This document shows, one piece after another, positions 7,679-15,769 of a stretch of DNA of 31,513 nucleotides; positions within the stretch are counted from its first letter, which is position 1; the number at the start of each line of letters is the position of its first letter. The position numbers were made by a program, and so were the translations under genes. The notes under the pieces are model-generated. The model made no database searches and was not told the DNA's origin. It saw only the letters and a program-made list of their open reading frames with translations. This DNA is from JBEKTY01 sp049515555 (GTDB lineage: Bacteria > Planctomycetota > Planctomycetia > Pirellulales > Thermoguttaceae), in contig JBEKTY010000095.1 in NCBI GenBank assembly GCA_049515555.1, forward strand, positions 1 to 31,513, given 5' to 3'.

Positions 7679-8192
7679 GCTCTCCCGCGCGCGGGAGTTT
7701 CGCCAGGAGATTGACCATTTCCAGGGCGGCCTCGGCGCAATCGACGCCCTTGTTTCCCGGCCGGGCGCCGGCGTAGTCCTTGCCCCCCGTGGCCGCCTGG
7801 CCGCCGGAGCGGGCGACGGCCTGCTCCAGCGTGTCGCAGGTCAGCACGCCGAACAGGACGGGCAGTTGATGCTGCATGCCGAGCTGGGCCAGGGCCATGC
7901 TCACCGCGCGGTTGATATGCTGGTCGTGCGAGGTCTGGCCGCGGATGACGGCGCCCAGGCAGAGGATGGCGGCGTAGCGGCCGGCGGCGGCCAGCCGGGC
8001 GGCGACGGTGGGGATCTCGAACGCGCCGGGCACCCAGGCCACGTCGATGTTCTGCTCGGGCACGCCGCGGGCCACGAGCGTCTCGACCGCCGCCTCCAAC
8101 AGCCGCGCGGTGATCGACTCGTTGAACCGCGATACGACAATGGCGAATCGGCCGTCGGCCCCGGCGGAAGTTCCTTGAAATGTGTTAGGCAT
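7656..8192 (-). CDS. ribH: 6,7-dimethyl-8-ribityllumazine synthase
   Basis: RibH condenses 5-amino-6-ribitylaminouracil with 3,4-dihydroxy-2-butanone 4-phosphate, the penultimate step of riboflavin synthesis. The 178-residue product shows SRFNESITARLLEAA near the N-terminus, the WVPGAFEIP loop, and GAVIRGQTSHDQHI. In most family members the last reads RGETxHFDYV; the catalytic His is kept (TSH) but the bases after it differ. The end GGKDYAGARPGNKGVDCAEAALEMVNLL fits the GNKG phosphate-binding region. The last residues (EQKLEVRS) come from a microsatellite. The start at 8192 has no evident ribosome site; the methyltransferase stops only 15 bases upstream, so translational coupling is likely. 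Confidence 0.95.
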   Translation of the reverse strand: MPNTFQGTSAGADGRFAIVVSRFNESITARLLEAAVETLVARGVPEQNIDVAWVPGAFEIPTVAARLAAAGRYAAILCLGAVIRGQTSHDQHINRAVSMALAQLGMQHQLPVLFGVLTCDTLEQAVARSGGQAATGGKDYAGARPGNKGVDCAEAALEMVNLLAKLPRAGEQKLEVRS

Positions 8193-8207
8193 GGCAATTG
8201 GCAGTTG

Positions 8208-9878
8208 TCAGAATAGGAGCGTGCTTCCCCTGCCGCCGGGGTTCTTCTTGGCCTTGGGGGCCTTTTTGAAGGTGCGGAAGTCCCGGGTGGGCGGCATGTC
8301 GATCTTTTGCCCGGCCAGAATCTCCTCGATGCTGAGAAGTTGAATCTTGGGGTGTTTCGTTTGCCAAGGCGACTCGTAGAAGCCTGCCCCCGCAGCTTCG
8401 GCTTTCATGTTACGGGTCGGTGCTTGCAAGGCGATGAGAACGCCGATGGCCGCCCCTTCCCGTTCCACGACGCCCCGCAGGTCGCGCACGTGGGCCACTT
8501 GCACGCCGCCCGACTTCACCGAGAGGATGATTTGTTTCGTCTTCTGCGATTCGGCGTCGTCGTGGAAGAAAAGGCGGCCGTCAATCCCCTTGTCGGCCCC
8601 CTTCTTGCGCTCGACGGGCCGCGCGCCGACGAGCCCCAGAGCCCACCACTGAAACTGATAGGGGGCGTGGGACGCCAGCGTCTGCGCACCGGGCAGGTCG
8701 ACGGGCTCGCCGAGCACCCCGTAGTTCTTCTCGACCCCCTCGCCGAAAACGTCGCGGAGCCGATGTTTGATCAACGAGACTGCCAAGTGTGTTATGTCGA
8801 TCCCGATCCAGCGGCGCTTCAGTCGCTGGGCCACGGCCACGGCCGTTCCACAGCCGCAGAAGGGGTCTAGCACCACGTCGCCCTCCTGACTGCTTGCCTT
8901 TAGAATACGTTCCAGCAGGGCTTCCGGCTTCTGTGTCGGGTATCCTAGTCGCTCCGCGGCGGATGCCGAGATGGGCGGGATGTCCGACCAAACGTCCGGC
9001 ATTGCACTACCGGCCAGCTCGTCGGCGAACCATTTCAGGCGCGGCGTGCCGCCCTCCTTCTTCGGCCAGAAGATCCGACCGGCAGCATCCAAAGCCTCCA
9101 GCCTCTCTTGCACCGTGCCGCCTTGGACGCCGAGCCGCTCCAGGATTTCGCCGGGCAGCGCCCAGTGGCGACCAACGGCGGTTGGATCGACTTGCCGCCA
9201 CGGTTTCCCGCTCTCGCCGCCCCTGATGCCCGCGCCCGTCAGCGAGATCGGCTGGAATCGCCGGCCATCGGGGTCCTCGTGGGTGAAGTGGCTCTCGACG
9301 TACTCCGGGCTGTGGGGCAGGCGAAAGTCGGTCCAACGGTACGCCCCGCTTTTGGCATAGAAGAGGATCGTGTCGTGAACGGGAGCATATCTCCTGGACG
9401 AGCCGTGCGCGTGCGTTCGCTTCCAAATAATTTCGCCGAGAAACGTCAGCGGCGTGAATACCGCGTCCATCAACGCCTTCAGGTAATGACTTGCGGTAGG
9501 GTCGCAGTGGAGATAAATGCTGCCAGTAGACTTCAAAGTGCGATGCATTTCCACCAGGCGGGGAGCCATCATCGACAGGTAAGCCAGCAGATCGTTGTCG
9601 CCGAGCGCCTTGCGAAACGCCTGCATGGCCGGGGAAACCCGGCCGCCGGCCTCGACGACCTCCTGGAACGCAGCCGCGGCAGCCCGGTCCCAAGTCCACG
9701 TGTCGGCAAAGGCGCGAATCTGCGCCGGCGAACGGCTGCCGTCCTGGTCGGCGAACAGAACATTGTAGTCCTGCTCGCTCTTGAACGGCGGGTCCAGGTA
9801 AATCAGGTCTACCGACTCGTCGGCCACGTATCGCCGCAGCACTTCCAGGTTGTCGCCGCAATAAAGTGTGTTCTTCAT
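8208..9878 (-). CDS. DNA methyltransferase (beta class) fused to an Mrr-like nuclease domain
   Basis: The 556-residue product carries DPPF at 29-32 (motif IV, N6-adenine or N4-cytosine methylation), a central part that is probably the target-recognition region, and then DPFCGCGT at about 338-345 (SAM-binding motif I). Motif IV before motif I defines the beta class. After it, residues 405-500 look like an Mrr-type PD-(D/E)xK domain: FQWWALGLVGARPV, GADKGIDG (427-434, metal-binding Asp) and ILSVKSGG, where the usual E/QxK reads SVK. The lysine-rich C-terminus (FKKAPKAKKNPGG) may bind DNA. I place the start at ATG 9878, six bases after GGGAGGA; an upstream ATG at 9902 lacks a site. It lies 42 bases after rho and just before ribH, an unusual place for a restriction-modification gene. 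Confidence 0.88.
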   Translation of the reverse strand: MKNTLYCGDNLEVLRRYVADESVDLIYLDPPFKSEQDYNVLFADQDGSRSPAQIRAFADTWTWDRAAAAAFQEVVEAGGRVSPAMQAFRKALGDNDLLAYLSMMAPRLVEMHRTLKSTGSIYLHCDPTASHYLKALMDAVFTPLTFLGEIIWKRTHAHGSSRRYAPVHDTILFYAKSGAYRWTDFRLPHSPEYVESHFTHEDPDGRRFQPISLTGAGIRGGESGKPWRQVDPTAVGRHWALPGEILERLGVQGGTVQERLEALDAAGRIFWPKKEGGTPRLKWFADELAGSAMPDVWSDIPPISASAAERLGYPTQKPEALLERILKASSQEGDVVLDPFCGCGTAVAVAQRLKRRWIGIDITHLAVSLIKHRLRDVFGEGVEKNYGVLGEPVDLPGAQTLASHAPYQFQWWALGLVGARPVERKKGADKGIDGRLFFHDDAESQKTKQIILSVKSGGVQVAHVRDLRGVVEREGAAIGVLIALQAPTRNMKAEAAGAGFYESPWQTKHPKIQLLSIEEILAGQKIDMPPTRDFRTFKKAPKAKKNPGGRGSTLLF

Positions 9879-9920
9879 GGCGTCCTCCCGGCGTGACTGC
9901 AAGCAGTTCGGCGGGTAGTG

Positions 9921-11390
9921 CTACATCTTCGTGTTCATGCTCATGAGGAATTCGGCGTTGGAACGGGTCTTGGCCAGCCGCGTGGTCAGCAGTTCCATGG
10001 CGTCGGGCGGATTCATGTCGTTCAGGACCCGCCGCAGGATGCAAATCCGCCGGTATTCCTCGGGATCCAGCAGCATTTCTTCCTTCCGCGTGCCGCTGCG
10101 GTTGATGTCGATGGCCGGCCAGATCCGCCGGTCGACCAGCTTGCGGTCGAGCACGATCTCCTGGTTGCCCGTGCCCTTGAACTCCTCGAAGATCACTTCG
10201 TCCATGCGGCTGCCGGTATCGACCAGGGCGGTGCCGATAATCGTCAGCGAGCCGCCTTCCTCGACCTTTCGGGCGGAGCCGAAGAAGCGCTTGGGCCGCT
10301 GCAAGGCGTTGGCGTCGACGCCGCCGGAGAGGATCTTGCCCGAGTTGGGGCACTCGGCGTTCCAGGCCCGGGCCAGCCGCGTGATGGAATCCAGGAAGAT
10401 CAGCACGTCGTAGCCGAACTCGATCATCCGCTTGGCCTTCTCGAGCACCATTTCCGAGACCTGGATGTGGCGGGCCGCCGGCTCGTCGAAGGTCGAGCTG
10501 ATTACCTCGCAATTGTTGCCCTTCACCTGCCGCTCCATGTCGGTCACTTCTTCGGGGCGCTCGTCGATCAGGAGCATGAATACGTACAGGTCGGGATAGT
10601 TGATAAGCGCGGCCTTGGCCATCTTCTGCATGAGGATGGTCTTGCCCGCCCGGGGCGGACTGACGATCAGCCCCCGCTGCCCGAAGCCGATGGGCACGAT
10701 CAGATCGACCACCCGCATGTTGAGCTCGTCGGGGGTGGTCTCCATGCGGATCCGCTGGTCGGGATGCAGCGGGGTGAGGTCGTCGAAGGGCACCTTGGCG
10801 GACACCAGGTTGGGGTCCTGGAAGTTGATGGCCTCGACCCGCAACAGCGCGAAATAGCGCTCGTTCTCCTTGGGCGGGCGGATCTGGCCGGAAACGGTGG
10901 CCCCCGTCTTCAGCCCGAATCGCCGGATCTGGCTGGGCGAGACGTAAATGTCGTCCGGGCAGGAGAGGTAATGGTAGTCCGGGCTGCGCAGGAAGCCGAA
11001 CCCGTCGGGCAATACCTCCAGCGTCCCCTCGCCGTACATCAGGCCGTTGAGCTTCACCCGCTCCTTGAGAATCTTGAAAATCAGGTCCTGCTTCTTGATG
11101 CCGGCGTAATCGCTGAGGTTCTCCTTGCGGGCCTCCTCGATCAGCTCGGCCATCGACATCCGCTGCAACTCGGCGATGTGCGTGTCGCCCGACTGCTTGA
11201 TCTGCTCGTAGCGCTCTTGGATCTCGTCGGGCGGGGTTTCGGCGCCGGAGGCGATCTCTTCGGCCAGCGAGAGGGGCTCCTCGTCGTCCAGATCGATGTA
11301 GGCGGGGGGCGGGGCAGGCCGCAAGTTACGCTCTTCCGCAGCGAAATCCTTGTCCGCGGACTTCGGTCCATTCTGAGGGGTGGTGGACAT
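9921..11390 (-). CDS. rho: Transcription termination factor Rho
   Basis: Rho is the hexameric RNA helicase that ends transcription at rho-dependent sites. The 489-residue product has an acidic N-terminal extension of about 70 residues, the Rho N helix region (MAELIEEARKENLSDYAGIK), the cold-shock-like RNA-binding domain (GEGTLEVLPDGFGFLRSPDY), and the ATPase core with GQRGLIVSPPRAGKT, LLIDERPEEVTDM, the Q-loop and R-loop region (DVLIFLDSITRLARA, GGVDANALQRPKRFFGSAR) and a typical end (RLAKTRSNAEFLMSM). ATG 11390 is preceded by AGGAG at a 7-base spacing; a GTG at 11411 is less likely. It follows coaE, with a gap of 145 bases that may carry its own promoter. Confidence 0.97.
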   Translation of the reverse strand: MSTTPQNGPKSADKDFAAEERNLRPAPPPAYIDLDDEEPLSLAEEIASGAETPPDEIQERYEQIKQSGDTHIAELQRMSMAELIEEARKENLSDYAGIKKQDLIFKILKERVKLNGLMYGEGTLEVLPDGFGFLRSPDYHYLSCPDDIYVSPSQIRRFGLKTGATVSGQIRPPKENERYFALLRVEAINFQDPNLVSAKVPFDDLTPLHPDQRIRMETTPDELNMRVVDLIVPIGFGQRGLIVSPPRAGKTILMQKMAKAALINYPDLYVFMLLIDERPEEVTDMERQVKGNNCEVISSTFDEPAARHIQVSEMVLEKAKRMIEFGYDVLIFLDSITRLARAWNAECPNSGKILSGGVDANALQRPKRFFGSARKVEEGGSLTIIGTALVDTGSRMDEVIFEEFKGTGNQEIVLDRKLVDRRIWPAIDINRSGTRKEEMLLDPEEYRRICILRRVLNDMNPPDAMELLTTRLAKTRSNAEFLMSMNTKM

Positions 11391-11535
11391 GAAAAAACTC
11401 CTGAAAAGCACACTGTTGCCGACACACTGAAGGCGCCGGCGGGGGGATAGGCTGTTCCGTTGAAACTGCGCGGTTCGGTCGGCTCGGAAGGGAGCCGTTC
11501 AGGTAAGGATCTTGATGATCTAAGGGGGGAAACGG

Positions 11536-12132
11536 TCAACCGACGAGGGATTGCCAGAGGCGATCGATCTGCAACTGAGTATGGTCCGGGGAGCCGGAAT
11601 TGTCAATAACCACATCGGCACGCCGACGCTTGAGGTCCAGGGATTCCTGGGCGTCCTCGCGGGCCGCAAAATCCTGCTCGTTCCAGCCGCGGGCCCGGGC
11701 CCGACACAATCGCACCTCCCGCGGCACGTCGACAAACAGCAGCTTTTCACACAGTTTATCCCAGCCGGCCTCAAGAATCAACGCGGCGTCGAGCACGGCC
11801 AGGGGCACTTCCGGCCCCAGCGCCGCCCGTTCCCGGGCAAGCCGGCGGCCGATCTCGGGGTGCGTCAGCTCCTCGAGAAACCGGCGCTCGGGCGGGCCAG
11901 CCGGGGCGGGGGCAAATACCAGCCGGGCCAGGCGGGCACGGTCCACGTGCCCGTCCGGGCCGAAGACCCCCTCACCCCACCGCCGGCGGGCGGCCGCCTC
12001 GACCGGCGGCAGCCGCAGCACCTCGTGCCCCACGCGGTCCGCATCCAGCACGATCGCCCCCAGCCGGGCCAACTGGCCGGCCACCAGGCTCTTCCCGCTC
12101 GCCACGCCACCCAAGAGTCCGAGAATATACAT
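11536..12132 (-). CDS. coaE: Dephospho-CoA kinase
   Basis: CoaE phosphorylates the 3'-hydroxyl of dephospho-CoA, the last step of coenzyme A synthesis. The 198-residue product shows the P-loop GLLGGVASGKS at 5-15, LDADRVGHEVL (the substrate-binding DAD motif), HPEIGRRL, and AVLDAALILEAGWDKLCEKLLFVDVP, where most CoaE proteins read VPLLFE at the start of this stretch; it then has RARARGW and a C-terminal VIDNSGS. The start codon ATG (12130-12132) directly follows the TAG stop of a PIN-domain remnant with no base between, and there is no ribosome site, so coupling to the upstream frame is likely. Confidence 0.94.
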   Translation of the reverse strand: MYILGLLGGVASGKSLVAGQLARLGAIVLDADRVGHEVLRLPPVEAAARRRWGEGVFGPDGHVDRARLARLVFAPAPAGPPERRFLEELTHPEIGRRLARERAALGPEVPLAVLDAALILEAGWDKLCEKLLFVDVPREVRLCRARARGWNEQDFAAREDAQESLDLKRRRADVVIDNSGSPDHTQLQIDRLWQSLVG

Positions 12133-12294
12133 CTAAAGCAGAACCCGGAACCCTGCCTGCTCAAAGTGGTGGTCGGAGGTGAGCGATTCGCTAATGCCCT
12201 TCTCTTCCATAACGGCAAACGAGATGCAGTCGGTCAGAGACCACTCTTTGTCGGGGCGGCGTTTGAAAAGGTCGAAACCGCGATCAGAGGTCAC
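12133..12294 (-). pseudogene. C-terminal fragment of a PIN-domain (VapC-like) toxin
   Basis: Reading minus from GTG 12294 to TAG 12133 gives 53 residues: VTSDRGFDLFKRRPDKEWSL, then TDCISFAVMEEKGISESLTS and DHHFEQAGFRVLL. This is the C-terminal third of a PIN ribonuclease of the kind encoded next to this antitoxin family (DKEWSLTDCISF, LTSDHHFEQAGF). A complete PIN toxin is about 130-140 residues, and the N-terminal part with the first catalytic Asp is missing. The GTG overlaps the antitoxin TGA (GTGA), so an internal deletion may have fused the antitoxin end to the toxin tail. Without the missing residues it should have no nuclease activity. Confidence 0.75.
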
Positions 12295-12509
12295 TTCTTG
12301 GGGACCCCGTGCAAATAGTGATCGTGGTTGCGAGCCAAATCCAACGGCAAACCCCGAAGTACGCCGGAAAACCTCATGAGCCGCTGCCCCAGCGTCGAGC
12401 GTTGCTCTTCGGCTGTCAGCACCTCAACCCGGACCTCGGCCCCTTCCGGCAAGCTCGGCGTGTCGTCTACCACCACCACCCCGTTTCGTATATGGCCGCG
12501 ATAAACCAT
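12291..12509 (-). CDS. Antitoxin-like protein, partner of PIN toxins
   Basis: The 72-residue product starts with a short beta strand region (YRGHIRNGVVVVDDTPSLPEGAEVRVEVL) that matches the small antitoxins often found directly upstream of VapC-type PIN toxins. Its C-terminal tail (GLPLDLARNHDHYLHGVPKK) has the LARNHDHYLHG signature that normally contacts the toxin, so it looks complete. The start ATG follows AGGAGGG at an 8-base spacing, and a good promoter lies 30 to 60 bases upstream. The toxin is reduced to a fragment (12133-12294), so the antitoxin may be an orphan. Family naming is from resemblance only. Confidence 0.75.
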   Translation of the reverse strand: MVYRGHIRNGVVVVDDTPSLPEGAEVRVEVLTAEEQRSTLGQRLMRFSGVLRGLPLDLARNHDHYLHGVPKK

Positions 12510-12539
12510 AGCGACGTCCCTCCTGCCTGAACGGATATC

Positions 12540-12568
12540 ATTCTAGCATCTTGGCGGCAACGAGGCAA
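12540..12568 (-). promoter_or_regulatory. Promoter of the antitoxin (and possibly coaE)
   Basis: On the minus strand, TTGCCT (12568-12563) and TAGAAT (12545-12540) are spaced by 17 bases. TAGAAT differs from the consensus at one position. The predicted transcript starts about 25 bases before the antitoxin ATG and could run through the PIN fragment into coaE. Confidence 0.55.
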
Positions 12569-12610
12569 TTTCATCGGGCGCGGCGCGCTGTCTTGATCTT
12601 CTGGCAACGT

Positions 12611-12666
12611 GGTCCGCACACGGCATATAGGGAAGATCGGCACACGGCGTGTGCCGACTACATTAT
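12611..12666. repeat. Palindromic repeat, family A
   Basis: A damaged unit (GTCCGCACACGGCATATAGG) is followed by a perfect palindromic unit CGGCACACGGCGTGTGCCG and the flank ACTACATTA. On the minus strand the flank reads TAATGTAGT, and its TAG is the polA stop codon. Confidence 0.75.
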
Positions 12667-15606
12667 CGGCCGCGTGTCGGCCCAGTTGGGCCCGGCCGAG
12701 AGGTCCACCTTCAGCGGAACCGCCAGCGGATAGACGCCGCTCATTTCTTCGGCCACCAGCCGGGCCAGGTCGTCCAAGCGCTCCGCAGCGACCTCGAACA
12801 CCAGCTCGTCGTGGATTTGCAGCAGCATCCGGGCCGGCAGGTTCTCGCGGCGCAGGCGGCGGTGGACGGCGACCATGGCCAATTTGATGAGGTCAGCCGC
12901 GGAGCCCTGAATGACGGTGTTGACGGCGGTCCGCTCGGCGAGGTTCCGCGACCGGCCGGCGTCGGGTCGAATGCCGTCGATGGCCCGCCGCCGGCCGAGG
13001 ATCGTCTTCACGTAGCCCTCGCGGCGGCACTCGGCCAGCACCCGCACCAGGAACCGCTCGATGCCGGGATACTTCCGATAGTAGCCGTCGATGAACTCGG
13101 CGGCCGTGTGGCGGTCGATGCCCAGGCGTTGGGCCAATCCCACCGCGCCTTGCCCGTAGATCACGCCGAAGTTCACCACCTTCGCCTGGCGGCGCATGGC
13201 CTCGGTGACCTGCTCCAGCGGCACGCCGTAGACCTGGCCGGCCACCCGGGCGTGAATGTCCTCGTCGCGGCGGAAGGCCTCGCACAACTCCGCATCGCCC
13301 GTGTAATGGGCCAGCACCCGCAGCTCGATCTGCGAATAGTCGGCGGCCAGCAACAACCAGCCTTCGCTGCCGGGCACGAAGGCCGAGCGGATCTCGCGCC
13401 CCGCCTCGGTCCGCACCGGGATGTTCTGCAGGTTGGGATCGCTGGAGCTCAGCCGGCCGGTGGCCGCCACCACCTGGTTGAACGAGGCGTGCACCCGGCC
13501 CGTCGCCGGATGAACCATCGCCGGCAGCGCGTCGACGTACGTGCCCTTGAGCTTGGCGTACTGCCGATACTCGACGATCTTGGCCGGCAACGGGCGCCCC
13601 TGGGCCGCCAGCGCTTCCAGCACGTCGGCGTCGGTGCTGGGGCCGGTCTTGGCGGTCCGCTTTGTGACCGGCAGCTTCTGTTCGACGAACAGCACCGTTT
13701 GCAGTTGCTTGGGCGAGGCGATGTTGAACTCGTGCCCGGCCAGCGCGTAGATCTCCTGCTCCAGCTCCGCCATGCGGTGGCCGTAGACTTGGCTGAGCTC
13801 GGCCAGGCGGGCCACGTTGACCTTGATGCCGTTCGACTCCAGCTCGACCAGCACGTCGATGAGCGGCATCTCCAGGTTGGCGAACAAGGGTTCCAACTCG
13901 GCCTCGACCAGCTTGCGCTGGAGGATCGGCCGCAGGCGGACCGGCAGCAGGGCGTCCTCGGCCGCGTAGTCGGTCACCCGGGCCACCGGCACCTCGTCCA
14001 TCCGCTTTTGGCTCTTGCCGCTGCCGATCAACTCTTCGATCTTGATCGTAACGTGGTTCAGGTAGCGCTTGGCGAGGTCGTCCAGGCTATGGTTCCGCTG
14101 TCCGGCGTCCAGCAGGTAACTGGCGACCATGGTATCGAACTGCCGGCCGACCAGCTCGACGCCGGCGGCGCGGAGCACGATGCGGTCGTACTTCAAGTTC
14201 TGGCCGATCTTCTCGACCGCCGGGTCCTCCAGCAGCGGCCGCAGGGCGGCCAGCGTGGCCTCGATATCGAGCGTGCGCTCGCCCGGCGGCGCCCGCAGGG
14301 GCAGGTACCAGCCCTCGCGCTCGTTCCAGGCCAGCGATATGCCCACCAACTGGGCCCACCGCGGCCAGATGTGCGTCGTCTCGGTGTCGATCGAGAACCG
14401 CTCCTGGCCCTTCAACTCGGCCAGCAAGGCGGCGAAGGCCTCGGGCGTATCGACCGTGCGATAGATCGGTTGGGCAGCGGCCGCCGACGGCTGCGCCCCC
14501 GCCGCCCCGCCGGGCAAGGCCCGCAGCTTCTCGCCCAGCTTGCGGAAGCCAAACTCCTCGAACAGGGCCTGCGCCCGCGAGCGATCGGCCGCGCCCGGCC
14601 GGGCCGACCGCCAATCGACCGCCAGCGGCACGTCAGACACCAGCCGCACCAACTGCCGGCTCAAGAGGGCCTGCTCGCGATGCCGCTTGAGGTTCTCCCG
14701 CCGGGCCGGCCCGCTCACCTCCTCGACGTGCTCGTAAACATTCTCCAGCGTGCCGTATCTTTCCAGCAGCTCGCGGGCCGCCTTGGGGCCCACCAGGGGC
14801 ACGCCCGGCACGTTGTCGGTGGCGTCGCCCACCAGGGCCTGGAAATCGACAACCTGTTGCGGGCCGATGCCCCACTCCCGCCGCAACGCCTCGCGATCGA
14901 GGACCTCGTCCTTGCGGATGTTGTAGAGCTTCACCCGCTCGGTGATCAGTTGCCGGCAATCCTTGTCGCCGGTGACGATGAAGCAGCGTCCACCCAGGGC
15001 CTCGGTCAGCCGGGCCACGGTGGCCACCACGTCGTCGGCCTCGAAGCCCGCACACTCCAGCACGGGCAGCCCCAGGGCCTCGGCCATGCGGTGCGCCCCG
15101 CCGATCTGCGGTACCAGGTCCTCGTGCATCGCCGGCCGGCCGATCTTGTACTGCTCGTACAGCTCGTGCCGAAACGTCTTGCCCGGCAGATCGAAAGCGC
15201 AGAACAGGAAATCCGGCTGCTTGACTTCCAGCAGGTACAAGAGGTCGCGGGCGAACCCGAACACCGCCTGCACCGGCTCGCCCCGCGGACTGGTCATCTC
15301 CGGCAGGGCGTGAAACACCTGGTGGATGAGCGAATGCGAATCGACCACCCACACCGTCTGGCCCGCCAGGCTTTCGGGCGGATGCTGCGGTGCCAACTCT
15401 GCGGCCCGCGGCGGCGGCGGATCAGTGGCGGGTTCCGAACCCGCTATTCGCTCACCGGCGCCGGTTTCCGAGCCCGGCGTCTGCCGGTTGGCGGCCGGTG
15501 TGCTGCCACTGACCGCGGACGACTGGCCACGCTCGGCCCCGGCCCCAGTGCGCGGCTCGCCCTCGAAGCCCGGCAGCATCAGTCCCTGCCCGGGGTGCTT
15601 TGCCAT
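12658..15606 (-). CDS. polA: DNA polymerase I
   Basis: PolA fills gaps and removes RNA primers in replication and repair. The 982-residue product has a low-complexity N-terminal extension of about 80 residues, then the 5'-nuclease domain (VWVVDSHSLIHQVFHALPEM; ECAGFEADDVVATVA), a 3'-5' exonuclease domain with DTETTH at about 405 (proofreading residues kept), and a polymerase domain with motif A LLAADYSQIELRVLA (about 755), motif B RRQAKVVNFGVIYGQG (about 808) and motif C QIHDELVFEV (about 930). All catalytic residues I can check are present. ATG 15606 follows GGGAG at nine bases. The stop codon comes from a family A repeat. It is the first gene of the long minus-strand block. Confidence 0.97.
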   Translation of the reverse strand: MAKHPGQGLMLPGFEGEPRTGAGAERGQSSAVSGSTPAANRQTPGSETGAGERIAGSEPATDPPPPRAAELAPQHPPESLAGQTVWVVDSHSLIHQVFHALPEMTSPRGEPVQAVFGFARDLLYLLEVKQPDFLFCAFDLPGKTFRHELYEQYKIGRPAMHEDLVPQIGGAHRMAEALGLPVLECAGFEADDVVATVARLTEALGGRCFIVTGDKDCRQLITERVKLYNIRKDEVLDREALRREWGIGPQQVVDFQALVGDATDNVPGVPLVGPKAARELLERYGTLENVYEHVEEVSGPARRENLKRHREQALLSRQLVRLVSDVPLAVDWRSARPGAADRSRAQALFEEFGFRKLGEKLRALPGGAAGAQPSAAAAQPIYRTVDTPEAFAALLAELKGQERFSIDTETTHIWPRWAQLVGISLAWNEREGWYLPLRAPPGERTLDIEATLAALRPLLEDPAVEKIGQNLKYDRIVLRAAGVELVGRQFDTMVASYLLDAGQRNHSLDDLAKRYLNHVTIKIEELIGSGKSQKRMDEVPVARVTDYAAEDALLPVRLRPILQRKLVEAELEPLFANLEMPLIDVLVELESNGIKVNVARLAELSQVYGHRMAELEQEIYALAGHEFNIASPKQLQTVLFVEQKLPVTKRTAKTGPSTDADVLEALAAQGRPLPAKIVEYRQYAKLKGTYVDALPAMVHPATGRVHASFNQVVAATGRLSSSDPNLQNIPVRTEAGREIRSAFVPGSEGWLLLAADYSQIELRVLAHYTGDAELCEAFRRDEDIHARVAGQVYGVPLEQVTEAMRRQAKVVNFGVIYGQGAVGLAQRLGIDRHTAAEFIDGYYRKYPGIERFLVRVLAECRREGYVKTILGRRRAIDGIRPDAGRSRNLAERTAVNTVIQGSAADLIKLAMVAVHRRLRRENLPARMLLQIHDELVFEVAAERLDDLARLVAEEMSGVYPLAVPLKVDLSAGPNWADTRPIM

Positions 15607-15769
15607 GCCCTGTAACTCCCATTTTGCGACCGGCCGGCGTTCATGCTATCCCTGCCCACCGGCCGGGTCAAGCAGCCTGCGCTGGCATCCTGCCCCCCTG
15701 TTCTGCTCCTCCCGCGCCTGGTCCGGCCGTTTTTTTCGTGACCTGGAACCAATTTGCGCTACAATAGGA

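Noticed and set aside
8193..8260. FMN riboswitch before ribH
   Set aside because: Only 15 bases separate the methyltransferase stop from ribH, too little for an FMN aptamer.
9918..11450. Plus-strand 510-residue open frame antisense to rho
   Set aside because: Mirror of the rho codon pattern; no ribosome site or family; rho is unmistakable on the other strand.
12649..15615. A 988-residue open frame on the plus strand, antisense to nearly all of polA
   Set aside because: Such frames arise by chance opposite GC-rich coding sequence. The translation is rich in His, Gln, Gly and Arg with no domain, while the polA frame has every catalytic motif.
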